From NCBI RefSeq assembly GCF_014203115.1, contig NZ_JACHIJ010000001.1, forward strand, positions 962,613 to 1,026,612: a DNA stretch of 64,000 nucleotides, read 5' to 3'. The position numbers and the translations under genes are program-made. The notes beneath the pieces were generated by a model. That model did no database searches and was not told the origin of the DNA. It saw only the letters and a list, made by a program, of their open reading frames with translations. The DNA comes from Afipia massiliensis (lineage in GTDB: Bacteria; Pseudomonadota; Alphaproteobacteria; Rhizobiales; Xanthobacteraceae). Positions 28,317 to 36,929 of the stretch are shown here, in pieces. The first letter of the stretch is position 1. Every line of letters begins with the position of its first letter.

Positions 28317-29128
28317 ATTGCACGCTCCGAAACAGCCCGATAGCGGAAGGCCACATTCTCGATCAGAGTCAGCGCCGCCTGGACGATCAAAACAAAGAAA
28401 ACCAACTGCAGAGTCCAAGCCAACGCACCTGCCATATCAAACAATTGCTGCTGCTGGAGCAATTGATATCCTACTCCTCCCGTCGCACCGACAAGCTCCG
28501 CCACCACAACGACGCGCGACGCATTACCGAGATTCACCTTCCACGCCGTCAGAATGTCGGGAAGAACCGCAGGAGCAATCATGACCCGGAACAGCTTCCT
28601 CCGCGTGGGGCGGAAACTAAACACCATTTCCATCAAATCCTTGGACATTGCGCGCAACGCGCCAAGAACCTGAAACGCGAAGGCGGGAAGAGTGGTCATG
28701 ACCATGATGAAGAAAATGCGAAACTCGACCCCGTGAAACCAGATGATGGCGAACACGACCCACGAAAGCGCGGGGATGCCCTGGAACAGCGTCAGAATTG
28801 GCGACAGGAATTTATCGACGGCTGGCGACCGCGCCATCAGCAAGGCGAGCACGCCGCCAATAACAAAGGCTCCTGCCAGTCCTGCGAGAATCCGCAAGAC
28901 CGTCGCGAGGACGTCTGCAAACAAAACTCCGCTGGAGAGAATATCCAGGCAACGCCAGAAAACATCGATCAGCGACGGAAACAGGAAACGCGGAAAGAAC
29001 AACGAGGCGAACTGCCATAGCGCAATGACCACCACAAACGGGAGGACAGACATGCCCAGGCGCTTTGCCGCCGACAGCATGCGTGCTGACGGCGACAGAG
29101 AAACGTCATCTAAGGTTTGATCGCTCAC
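28313..29128 (-). CDS. ABC transporter permease of the SsuC/TauC type
   Basis: 271 residues with about six membrane helices (LPFVVVIALWQFASLFFPRF at the start). The EAA loop contains PAVLPDILTAWKVNLGNASR. The family motif of a permease paired with SsuB-like ATPases is complete. Coupled by ATGA overlaps to both neighbours: the binding protein upstream and the ATPase downstream. Confidence 0.9.
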   Translation of the reverse strand: MSDQTLDDVSLSPSARMLSAAKRLGMSVLPFVVVIALWQFASLFFPRFLFPSLIDVFWRCLDILSSGVLFADVLATVLRILAGLAGAFVIGGVLALLMARSPAVDKFLSPILTLFQGIPALSWVVFAIIWFHGVEFRIFFIMVMTTLPAFAFQVLGALRAMSKDLMEMVFSFRPTRRKLFRVMIAPAVLPDILTAWKVNLGNASRVVVVAELVGATGGVGYQLLQQQQLFDMAGALAWTLQLVFFVLIVQAALTLIENVAFRYRAVSERAI

Positions 29129-30102
29129 TTACCCTGCCTCTTGTAGATCGTCGATGGACCCGGATCTGCATTCAGGAATGCAATCGACTTGCCGGCGGAA
29201 TAGACCGACTTGATTTCCTTTTCGACATCAGAAGCCCACTTGACGTTCATCCCAAGTCGGTCGTTTGCCCGAATAAGCTCACCAATCGCCTTCTGGTCGT
29301 CAGGCGAGCCCTTGACGGCTATCAGCTTTGCAGCGTCATCCGGATGAGTTGCAACCCACTCGGCGGCTTCCTTGTAAGCCGCGAACAGCTTCTTCACGAG
29401 CTCAGGATTCTTCTCCGCCCAAGCCGAATGCGCGGCGACGCCCAGATATGGAATGTTGCGGCTGCCTGTGAATTTCTTCCAGCTCTCCGCAATTCCGATG
29501 TCAATCGTTTTGACTCCCGGCTTTTTTGAGTGCAGCGTGGTGTAAGCAGGTTCCCAGAGTTGAACGGCCGTTGCGCGATCCGCCAGCGCATAGCCGACGA
29601 GACCGGGCGTTGCAGTGTTAACGACTGAGAACTTCGCAGTATCGGCACCTGCCTGACGCGCGAACCAATCGAACATGACGTAGTTCGTCGTTCCCTTCGC
29701 CGCCGCAAGATCCTTTCCTTCCAGATCCTTCAGCGTCTTGATCTCCGGCCGCGATGTCACAACCGCGCCCCAGAAGTCAAAAAGATTGAAAAGATAAGTC
29801 ACTTTGACGCCGCGCGTATCCGCGAGACCGACCGTCAACAGCGCTGCGCTGCCGCCAAGCTGAAATTCGCCTGAGTTGAACTGCGCAGTGTAGGCATCCG
29901 GGGTCCGCTCCTCGAACTTGATGCGAAGACCATGCTTCTCATCCAGTTTATGGGCCTTGATGACGGGCGGCAGAAACGCACCCAGTGATGGAGCTCCGAA
30001 AACAACGATGGTCAGTTCTGCGGGCGCCTGAGCGCGAGCCGGTGCGCTGACCAGCAGCATGGAGATACAAGCGAGGCTCGTGAAGAACTTGCGGGTTATC
30101 AT
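29125..30102 (-). CDS. Periplasmic binding protein, SsuA/THI5/NMT1 type
   Basis: 325 residues with a signal peptide (FFTSLACISMLLVSAPARAQ). The NMT1/SsuA fold is visible in PPVIKAHKLDEKHGLRIKFE, FNSGEFQLGGSAALLTVGLA and DLEGKDLAAAKGTTNYVMFD. Members bind sulfonates, pyrimidine precursors, nitrate, riboflavin or aromatic acids, so the ligand is open. It is encoded with a molybdenum hydroxylase and hydrolases, so an aromatic or N-heteroaromatic ligand is the leading inference. Confidence 0.9.
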   Translation of the reverse strand: MITRKFFTSLACISMLLVSAPARAQAPAELTIVVFGAPSLGAFLPPVIKAHKLDEKHGLRIKFEERTPDAYTAQFNSGEFQLGGSAALLTVGLADTRGVKVTYLFNLFDFWGAVVTSRPEIKTLKDLEGKDLAAAKGTTNYVMFDWFARQAGADTAKFSVVNTATPGLVGYALADRATAVQLWEPAYTTLHSKKPGVKTIDIGIAESWKKFTGSRNIPYLGVAAHSAWAEKNPELVKKLFAAYKEAAEWVATHPDDAAKLIAVKGSPDDQKAIGELIRANDRLGMNVKWASDVEKEIKSVYSAGKSIAFLNADPGPSTIYKRQGK

Positions 30103-30135
30103 GTTATCCCTCCAGGTTTGTTGCTTTTTAGGGTC

Positions 30136-30954
30136 TTATCTATTGGTGTTGTTAAGCTTCAGAACGTCGCGGACGGTTTCCGCAAAAGCATCCGGTGCCT
30201 CCACGCTAGACATGTGAGCGGCATCAAGTGTCACGAGATCAGCCTGCGTAATCGCCGCAACGATTTCCTCGGCTCGCGCAGGCGGCGTCGATGGATCGTG
30301 CCGTCCAGCGATGACACGTACCGAGCATGAAATCCGCGACAGATCCGGCAAAACATTCGTCGTCGCCAATACTTCGCAGCAGCCTGCGTATCCGGCGGAT
30401 GACGTGCCCGCAATCATCGCTGCGAGTTCGAGTACGCGCGACTCATGTTTGTCGCGGTATCCAGACGTCACCCAACGCTCCAGAGATGGCTGCACGAACG
30501 AAGAAACTCCACTCGAACGCGCGGTCGCAGCGCGATCACGCCACATCGATTCGGGCGGAAAGTTTGCAGCCGTGTTAGCGAGAACCAGTCCGCTGATACG
30601 ATCCGATGCGTGGATGCCGAGCCACATCGCAGTCAAGCCACCGAGCGAAACCCCGCATACGACGGCGCGCGGAATTTCAAGTGTATCGAGAACGGCGAGC
30701 ACATCCTTGCCCAGCGTTTCGATCGTATAGCCGTTTATCGGCGCATCTGAACGTCCGTGGCCGCGCGTATCGTAGCGCACCAGGCACGCATGAGGCCCGA
30801 GACGTTCCGTGACTTCGTCCCACATCCCGGAAGATGCTGCGAGCGAATTGCTGAAGACGATGACCGGCTTATCCAAAGCCCCGGATATGCTCACGGCAAG
30901 CCGGACGTCGGATTCGACCTCGATATTCTGTACGTCTCGTACGGCAATGTTCAT
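30136..30954 (-). CDS. Alpha/beta hydrolase, 3-oxoadipate enol-lactonase-like
   Basis: 272 residues. The fold is clear: VIVFSNSLAASSGMWDEV (oxyanion region), VRYDTRGHGRSDAP, nucleophile Ser in VCGVSLGGLTAMW, acid in AGRHDPSTPP and catalytic His in DAAHMSSVE. The NSLA start and RYDTRGHGxS pattern are those of PcaD-type lactonases. It could open a lactone or hydrolyse a C-C, ester or amide bond in the pathway begun by the molybdenum hydroxylase. It lies 33 bases before the binding-protein gene and 10 bases after coxG. Confidence 0.85.
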   Translation of the reverse strand: MNIAVRDVQNIEVESDVRLAVSISGALDKPVIVFSNSLAASSGMWDEVTERLGPHACLVRYDTRGHGRSDAPINGYTIETLGKDVLAVLDTLEIPRAVVCGVSLGGLTAMWLGIHASDRISGLVLANTAANFPPESMWRDRAATARSSGVSSFVQPSLERWVTSGYRDKHESRVLELAAMIAGTSSAGYAGCCEVLATTNVLPDLSRISCSVRVIAGRHDPSTPPARAEEIVAAITQADLVTLDAAHMSSVEAPDAFAETVRDVLKLNNTNR

Positions 30955-30964
30955 ATCTGCCGTC

Positions 30965-31432
30965 CTACTCAGCCGCGCCCTGAGCCGGCACGTCGAATTC
31001 CTTGCGCAGCGAAGTGAAGAATTTGGCTACCAAGTGCTTCGATACGCTCCCCAGAATGCGCTGGCCCACGCCTGCAACAAGTCCACCGATCTCGCCAACA
31101 CCTTGATAAGTCAGCTTCGATACATTCGGACCTTCCGAAGTGATCTCAAACCGGGCCGTGCCATTGCCGTGACCAAGCGTACCTGCACCGGAGACCTTGA
31201 TGCTGCAGGTCTTGGGTGGCTCCTTGTCCGAAAGCGCGATCTCGCCTTCAAATGAGCCTCCTACAGCGGCGACGCGCAACTGCATGTCGACCTTGTACGT
31301 ATCGGGCGAGATTTCAGTCATGTTCTTGCAGCCTGGGACACAGCGCGTCAGCACGGTGGGATCGTTGAGCGCGACCCAGAGTGCGTCAACGGAGGCCTGG
31401 ATTGTTTCTGTACCGCCGATGTCGAGCTTCAT
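30965..31432 (-). CDS. coxG: CoxG-like SRPBCC protein
   Basis: 155 residues. The start MKLDIGGTETIQASVDALWV and the core LNDPTVLTRCVPGCKNM are the CoxG signature, followed by GTARFEITSEGPNVSKLTYQ and a C-terminal amphipathic part. CoxG helps to anchor or mature molybdenum hydroxylases of the CO-dehydrogenase family at the membrane. Its presence with coxMSL-like genes supports a membrane-associated enzyme. It is 9 bases downstream of the amidohydrolase. Confidence 0.85.
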   Translation of the reverse strand: MKLDIGGTETIQASVDALWVALNDPTVLTRCVPGCKNMTEISPDTYKVDMQLRVAAVGGSFEGEIALSDKEPPKTCSIKVSGAGTLGHGNGTARFEITSEGPNVSKLTYQGVGEIGGLVAGVGQRILGSVSKHLVAKFFTSLRKEFDVPAQGAAE

Positions 31433-31441
31433 GGTGCCTCC

Positions 31442-32419
31442 TCAGATTCCGAAAAGACGCTGAGCGAGGCCGCCGTTGATCGCGGCGCGCTCGGAGTCAG
31501 AGAATTGCGTGTTTGCGACAATCTTGAGCGGCGCCAGATCGCCAATTGGAAATGGCATGTCGGACCCCATCATGATCCGGTCGGCACCGACAACATCCGC
31601 CAGGAAACGGAGTGTGCGCGTGTCTTGAACGATGGTGTCGTAATAGAGCGCGGCAAGTGCCGCATCGGGGTCACCGAGTTTGTCCTTGTCGAGCGAATAA
31701 TTGCGCCGCAAGCGACCAATCACGTAGGGCAACGCTGCTCCACCGATACCCGCAACAATCTTGGCATTCGGATAACGTGTGACGGTGCCGGAGTAGATCA
31801 GCCGGGACATAGCGATCAGCGTGTCGGTGATCCGGCCGACAGCGTTGGCCATCCCGTAATCATGAACGCGGTCATCGCCGCTCTCGAAAACAGGATGAAT
31901 GAAGATGATCGAACCCAGTTCGTTTGCAGCTTCCCAGAACGGAGCCAATGTGGGGTCGTCGAGCACCCCGCCTTTGCCTTTGGGCTGGGTGCCGATCATG
32001 GCGCCCCTGAATCCCGAAGCATGAGCTTCACGCAGCACTTCCGCAGCAAGCGGACCGTTCTGAAGCGGCACCGTCGCCAGGGGGATAAACCGCGGTTCGT
32101 CCTTGCCGGCTTGCGCAAGGTGAGAATTGATCAATCGAGACCAGCGCGCGCCTTCTTCCGCAGGTGTTTCATAACCAAACATATCGAGCCAACCGCCGAC
32201 GACCTGACGCTCGACCTTCTGTGTATCCATCCACTGCAGGCGAGCCGGCACATCACTGAGCGGCTTCGATACCGGTCGCGTCGGCTTGCCGCCGGCGAAC
32301 GAAAACCCCAGACTTCCGCTCTCCTCAATCAGCCGGATCGATGGAAAGTTCGCGGTTTGCGAGCGGATCGCATCCAGCAAGCTTGGAGGGACAAGATGAG
32401 CGTGGCAGTCGATAATCAT
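31442..32419 (-). CDS. Amidohydrolase_2 family enzyme (ACMSD-like fold)
   Basis: 325 residues. The N-terminal metal motif is IIDCHAHLVPP, the central His is in IIFIHPVFE, and the C-terminal Asp is in IMMGSDMPFPIG with NGGLAQRLFGI at the end. This is the amidohydrolase/decarboxylase group that includes aminocarboxymuconate-semialdehyde decarboxylase and aromatic-acid decarboxylases. It is placed between coxL and coxG, so it probably acts on the hydroxylated product. Decarboxylation or hydrolysis are both possible. Confidence 0.87.
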   Translation of the reverse strand: MIIDCHAHLVPPSLLDAIRSQTANFPSIRLIEESGSLGFSFAGGKPTRPVSKPLSDVPARLQWMDTQKVERQVVGGWLDMFGYETPAEEGARWSRLINSHLAQAGKDEPRFIPLATVPLQNGPLAAEVLREAHASGFRGAMIGTQPKGKGGVLDDPTLAPFWEAANELGSIIFIHPVFESGDDRVHDYGMANAVGRITDTLIAMSRLIYSGTVTRYPNAKIVAGIGGAALPYVIGRLRRNYSLDKDKLGDPDAALAALYYDTIVQDTRTLRFLADVVGADRIMMGSDMPFPIGDLAPLKIVANTQFSDSERAAINGGLAQRLFGI

Positions 32420-32430
32420 ACAGCTGGTCC

Positions 32431-34827
32431 TTACTGATTGTTCTTTTTGGCTGCCGCAACCGCGTCGCTGATGGCGGAGATGCGAATGGGAAGTTTGGCG
32501 AACGAGATGTCGAGACTACGCACGGCATCGTTGATAGCGTTCGATATCGCAGCCGGCGCACCGAGATAGCCGCTTTCACCTGATCCCTTTTGTCCGAACA
32601 CGGTGTACGGGGACGGCGTGCAGTGATGCACGATCTCGACCTTCGGAATCTCGTGCGACGACGGCAGCAGGTAGTCCATGAAGCTCTGGGTCAACATCTG
32701 ACCTTCGCCGTCATAGACAAACTCTTCCAGCAACGCTGCGCCGATACCGTGCGCAATGCCGCCCAAGGTCATTCCCTTGACGATGTGCGGATTGATGACG
32801 GTGCCGCAATCATGACCGATCACATACCGACGGATGTCCGGCTTGCCGAGAACGGGATCGATAGCGATCAGGACAACGTGAAATTCGAAGGAATGACACG
32901 GATACATTTGCACGCGGCCGTTCTCCGGAAGCTTGTCTCCGGTCGGAACCTGCATCACATGCGTGGTTTCCAGTCCCGGCTCCATGCCCGCCGGCAGCAG
33001 ATGAAAATTGCGGTGGGCAATGCTGACGAGGTCAGCCCACCCCAAGTGGTCGGAACTCTTTGTGGCCGTTACGCGGCCATTTGAATAGCCGACTTCGTCT
33101 TCTGTGCAGCCAAACTGATGCGCGGCGATCTTGACGAACTTGGCCTTGAGTTTCTGCGCAGCGTGGAATGCCGCACCGCCCAGCATGATCGCCATCCGGC
33201 TGCCAACGGGAGTGTTGGACGGCAATGACGCAAGCGAATCGGGGCGCACAACGCGGATGCTGTCGGGATCGATTTCGAGAACTTCGCCGACGACGGTGGC
33301 CACCAGCGTCTCGTGCCCCTGTCCCGCAGAGGTCGTGTGAATGGTGACGGTCACAAATCCAACGCCGTCGATATTGATGCGGCAAGAATCCATCCACGTC
33401 GTCGTGGTATTCTTCTCGTTCAGCAACGGCTCGAACGAAGAGTTTCCACCGCTCGGTTCGAGGCAAGCGGCAATGCCGATTCCTGCGAGCATTCCGGATG
33501 CCCGAATCCGATCGCGCTCCTTCTGCAGCGCCGCGTAGTCGACGTGTGTGAGAACCTTCTCAACCACCGTGTGATAGTCGCCGCTGTCATACCGCGTCCC
33601 GCTCGGGATGAGATACGGAAACTCATCCTTGCGAATAAAGTTGCGGCGGCGAACTTCGACAGGATCAACCCCGATCGCAGCCGCGACTTTGTCGATCGCC
33701 GTTTCGATTGCGTAGTTCGTCGGCGACTGGCCAAAGCCGCGCACAGCTTCCTGCACGGCCTTGTTCGACGTCACGGATTGCGCGCGATACTGCACGCTAT
33801 TGATCTTGTAAGGCCCTACGATTGCGCCGATCGGCTTGCCGAGTTGGAACGGCGCACGGCCGGCATAGCCGCCAGCATTGTCCAGCGCGCGCATCTTCAT
33901 CGACTTGACGATGCCCTGGTCGTTGAAGGCAATGTCAACATCGAAGATGCGCTCGGGGCCGTGCTGATCGCCGCCGCGCATGTTCTCGAGCCGGTCCTCG
34001 ATCAGACGAACGGGGCGACCGAGCCGACGCGAAAGATGCGAAACAAGTACGGTGTGCTTGATTCCGCGTTTGACGCCGTAACTGCCGCCGACATCGACAT
34101 CCTGGTGGACACGAACGTTGTTCGCAGGAATTCGTAGCGCCCGTGCAATCTGGTCTGGATACTTCGGCATCTGAATCGATGCCCAGACATCCAGTATTTC
34201 ACGCCACGGATCCCAGGACGCGACGACTCCGAACGTCTCGATAGGCACCGTCGAATTCCTGCCCCATACGACACGGAAAGACAGGTGACGCGGGCTTTCG
34301 GCGAAATCCTTCTCGACTTCACCCCAGACAAAGGTCTTGTCGAGCAGAACGTTCGAACCGTGCGCCGGGTGAACCGGAGGACTATCGGAATTGAGAGCCT
34401 GCTCGGCATCCGTGACAAACGGAAGCGGCTCATAGCTCACGCGAAGTTTCTCGGTGGCGTCCTCGGCTTGCGCTCGCGTCTCGGCCACGACAGCGGCGAC
34501 CCACTCGCCTGCATATCGGGTCTGACCAACGGCAAGCGGATAACGCTTCACGTTCGGCGTATCGAGCCCGTTCATCAACGGATCGACCGCTGCTGCGAGC
34601 TCTTCGCCCGTGAGAACGTAGTGCACACCCGGCATCGCCAACGCGGCTGAACTGTCGATCGAGAGAATGCGGGCTGATGGATACTGGGATGGCAGGATCG
34701 CGACGTGAAGCGTACCTTCCCGAACAATATCGGCTACGTAATTACCACGACCGACAACAAAACGACGATCCTCACGGACACGGCGATTGGCGGATACGAA
34801 GCGGAAGGCTGATGGATCGGCACTCAT
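32431..34827 (-). CDS. Molybdopterin-binding large subunit of a xanthine-dehydrogenase/CO-dehydrogenase family hydroxylase
   Basis: 798 residues. The start SADPSAFRFVSANRRVREDR and VGRGNYVADIV are followed by the two molybdenum-binding domains. The active-site Glu is in GQKGSGESGYLGAPAAI. The segment equivalent to the CO-dehydrogenase active-site loop reads EAVRGFGQSPTNYAIE. It lacks the Cys of the AYxCSFR loop found in true CO dehydrogenase and resembles the hydroxylase form (xxRGFGxP). The product should therefore hydroxylate an organic ring or aldehyde with water as oxygen donor. Coupled by ATGA overlap to the 2Fe-2S subunit gene. Confidence 0.92.
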   Translation of the reverse strand: MSADPSAFRFVSANRRVREDRRFVVGRGNYVADIVREGTLHVAILPSQYPSARILSIDSSAALAMPGVHYVLTGEELAAAVDPLMNGLDTPNVKRYPLAVGQTRYAGEWVAAVVAETRAQAEDATEKLRVSYEPLPFVTDAEQALNSDSPPVHPAHGSNVLLDKTFVWGEVEKDFAESPRHLSFRVVWGRNSTVPIETFGVVASWDPWREILDVWASIQMPKYPDQIARALRIPANNVRVHQDVDVGGSYGVKRGIKHTVLVSHLSRRLGRPVRLIEDRLENMRGGDQHGPERIFDVDIAFNDQGIVKSMKMRALDNAGGYAGRAPFQLGKPIGAIVGPYKINSVQYRAQSVTSNKAVQEAVRGFGQSPTNYAIETAIDKVAAAIGVDPVEVRRRNFIRKDEFPYLIPSGTRYDSGDYHTVVEKVLTHVDYAALQKERDRIRASGMLAGIGIAACLEPSGGNSSFEPLLNEKNTTTTWMDSCRINIDGVGFVTVTIHTTSAGQGHETLVATVVGEVLEIDPDSIRVVRPDSLASLPSNTPVGSRMAIMLGGAAFHAAQKLKAKFVKIAAHQFGCTEDEVGYSNGRVTATKSSDHLGWADLVSIAHRNFHLLPAGMEPGLETTHVMQVPTGDKLPENGRVQMYPCHSFEFHVVLIAIDPVLGKPDIRRYVIGHDCGTVINPHIVKGMTLGGIAHGIGAALLEEFVYDGEGQMLTQSFMDYLLPSSHEIPKVEIVHHCTPSPYTVFGQKGSGESGYLGAPAAISNAINDAVRSLDISFAKLPIRISAISDAVAAAKKNNQ

Positions 34828-35405
34828 TTCGAGCCCCTTCCCGGCGCATCAGCCGCCGCCTCAGGAACGCCCTTTTCAGGCGCATCGTGGCCTGCCGCAC
34901 TTCCAGTTCGCACGACCTTGGTACCCCGAAGCACATTCGATTTCTTCAACCGGTCAGCCGCGAATTCGACCGCTTCGATGATCTGTCCGTAACCTGTACA
35001 GCGGCAGATATTTCCGGAGATAGCCTCAACAATATCCTCGCGGTTTACGTCATGCGTGCGCTCGAGGAGCGCGTGCGCGGTGAGGATCATGCCCGGCGTG
35101 CAATACCCGCACTGCATACCGTGCGTTTCGCAGAAAGCATCCTGTATAACGCTCATTTCTCCAGGTGCAGTTGCGACACCCTCGATGGTCGTGATTTCAT
35201 AGCCATCGGCCTGTACAGAAAATATCAGACAAGAGCGCACCGGCTCGCCATCCAGCAGCACCGTGCAGGCCCCACAGACGCCATGCTCGCAACCAGCATG
35301 CGTACCCGTTAGCAACAAGTCGTCCCGCAATGTGTCGAGCAGCGTCGTTCGCGGCTCGACGTCGCTGGTGCAGATCACCCCGTTGACGTTGAGGTTCACT
35401 TTCAT
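34824..35405 (-). CDS. 2Fe-2S small subunit of the molybdenum hydroxylase
   Basis: 193 residues. The first iron-sulfur cluster is in THAGCEHGVCGACTVLLDGE, with a further Cys in VRSCL. The second is in MQCGYCTPGMILTA and ISGNICRCTGYGQI. Residues after about 160 form a charged tail (DAPEKGVPEAAADAPGRGSK) that is longer than usual. It passes electrons from molybdenum to the FAD subunit. Coupled to both neighbours by 4-base overlaps. Confidence 0.95.
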   Translation of the reverse strand: MKVNLNVNGVICTSDVEPRTTLLDTLRDDLLLTGTHAGCEHGVCGACTVLLDGEPVRSCLIFSVQADGYEITTIEGVATAPGEMSVIQDAFCETHGMQCGYCTPGMILTAHALLERTHDVNREDIVEAISGNICRCTGYGQIIEAVEFAADRLKKSNVLRGTKVVRTGSAAGHDAPEKGVPEAAADAPGRGSK

Positions 35406-36289
35406 CTGGCCACTCCCAGGGCTTCTTTGCCATTGGCGCGATCACGCGCATCCTCCAGCGCTCGCGTGCAGAGCGTGACGGCGACGCGGCGGCGATAATC
35501 TGCGCTCGCATGCAGATCGTCCGTCGCATCGAGATCAACAGCGGCGACGGCTATGGCGTCCGCAAGCGTTTTTTTGTCGAGGCGCGTTCCGAGCAGCGAA
35601 GATACATCCAGCTTCAGCGGCCGGTCTCCAACGCCGCCGATCCCGAGCGCCGCTTCGAGGCAGCGCCCATCTTCGTCAACCGCGATCTGCGCCGCCGCTG
35701 AGACAAATGCAAAATCGGAACTGCGAGCGCTGATTTCGTGAAAACCAACGCCAATCCGCTTGTGCGTCCAGACCGGGAAGCGGACCGCACTGAGACATTC
35801 ACCGATGCCGATAGTGGTCAACATCGGGCCAATAAAGAAGTCGTCCGCAGGCGTTGAAACAGGACCATCGGGAGTTGCAGCTTCGATTTCGGCGCCTAGC
35901 GTCACTGCAACCAGCGGGATTTCCGCTGAGGGGTCGGCATTCGCAATCGAGCCTCCGACAGTTCCGCGATTCCGGGTCGGAGGATGTCCGACCCACGGCA
36001 GCGCGAGCGCCAGCAACGGAACTGAAGTCCTAATCAGCGGACTATTCAATGCCATCGCTTGCCGCGTCGTTGCTCCGATCACGAGCGAGCCGTTATCTTC
36101 GCGAATGCCGGAAAGCTCAGGCAATCGCAGCACATCCACCAGCTTGGTTGGACGTGCAAGGCGCATGGCAAGCATCGGCACCAGCGTTTGACCGCCCGCG
36201 ATCACGCGCGCATCTTCATCTGCAGCAAGCAGACCGCACGCCTCGGCAAGCGACCCCGGCCTGACATAGTCGAATGGCGCTGGTTTCAT
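35402..36289 (-). CDS. FAD-binding medium subunit of the molybdenum hydroxylase (CoxM-like)
   Basis: 295 residues. The FAD-binding motifs are AGGQTLVPMLAMRLARPTKL near the N-terminus and TRNRGTVGGSIANADPSAEI in the middle, followed by the CO-dehydrogenase flavoprotein C-terminal domain. It transfers electrons onward to quinone or another acceptor. It lies 6 bases after the NIPSNAP gene, so the M-S-L gene order is that of cox operons. Confidence 0.94.
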   Translation of the reverse strand: MKPAPFDYVRPGSLAEACGLLAADEDARVIAGGQTLVPMLAMRLARPTKLVDVLRLPELSGIREDNGSLVIGATTRQAMALNSPLIRTSVPLLALALPWVGHPPTRNRGTVGGSIANADPSAEIPLVAVTLGAEIEAATPDGPVSTPADDFFIGPMLTTIGIGECLSAVRFPVWTHKRIGVGFHEISARSSDFAFVSAAAQIAVDEDGRCLEAALGIGGVGDRPLKLDVSSLLGTRLDKKTLADAIAVAAVDLDATDDLHASADYRRRVAVTLCTRALEDARDRANGKEALGVAR

Positions 36290-36295
36290 AATTCT

Positions 36296-36622
36296 TCAGC
36301 CGAGCAAGGGGCCGGCGAAAGCCGGCGACAACACCGAAATGGTTTGATTTTTGAGAAGCGGTCCGTCGACCTCGCTCGCTTTCTTCACCGCAGCCCATTC
36401 GCTGTCGGCACCAAACGCAGCCCATGCCGCCTTGCGGGCCTCTTCGCTCGGAAACCGCGTCATGTATGTGAGACGACCATCTTCTTCCGTCGCGACAAAC
36501 GCACCGACAAGCTCGATTCCGTGACGGGGAAAGAATTTCGCTGCGACTGCATCCTTAAAACGTTTGCGCATCGCTTCAGCGCGGCCTTCAACGGCCTCAT
36601 ACACCCGGATTTCGTAAACCAA
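36296..36622 (-). CDS. NIPSNAP-family small protein
   Basis: 108 residues. VYEIRVYEAVEGRAEAMRKR and the later FPRHGIELVGAF and YMTRFPSEEARKAAWAAF match the NIPSNAP ferredoxin-like fold, common in bacterial aromatic-degradation operons but with no agreed function. It is the first gene of the operon that runs to 27546. Its promoter lies in the divergent region shared with the MocR gene. Confidence 0.82.
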   Translation of the reverse strand: MVYEIRVYEAVEGRAEAMRKRFKDAVAAKFFPRHGIELVGAFVATEEDGRLTYMTRFPSEEARKAAWAAFGADSEWAAVKKASEVDGPLLKNQTISVLSPAFAGPLLG

Positions 36623-36733
36623 GACACACTCCCCGAAGCCTGCAATTCCGCACTCGCGCCGTCGTATTTGTCGGCGGCTTTAGGCCCCGAACTAAGAATT
36701 CACGAAGGCAATTGTCAAATAAAAAAAGAAGCA

Positions 36734-36822
36734 ATGAGTGACTTTTCGCTCATTTGAAGCTATTACAATTACTAAATTGTCGCAGTTTCTGGGTCAAAAT
36801 GACCACGCTCGTAGTCATTTTG
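36734..36822. promoter_or_regulatory. Three clustered palindromes in the MocR/NIPSNAP divergent promoter
   Basis: (1) ATGAGTGACTTTTCGCTCAT at 36734-36753, arms matching 7 of 8. (2) ACAATT-ACTA-AATTGT at 36765-36780, perfect 6-base arms. (3) CAAAATGAC (36795-36803) and GTCATTTTG (36814-36822), perfect 9-base arms with a 10-base spacer. A further ATTGT/ACAAT pair is at 36867-36884, just before the MocR start. They fill a 307-base divergent gap and are good candidates for MocR and coregulator binding; this is inferred. Confidence 0.55.
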
Positions 36823-36929
36823 CGTTATCTCACGCTAGTTTTGCGAGGAGTTGAAACGATTTTCGAATTGTACTATTCGACAATGCTGCGACGATATGGA
36901 CCAACACCAGCACACGCCACGGGGATAAA

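Noticed and set aside
32431..35405. Aerobic CO dehydrogenase (coxMSL)
   Set aside because: Gene order and CoxG fit, but the large subunit lacks the Cys-bearing active-site loop of form I CO dehydrogenase.
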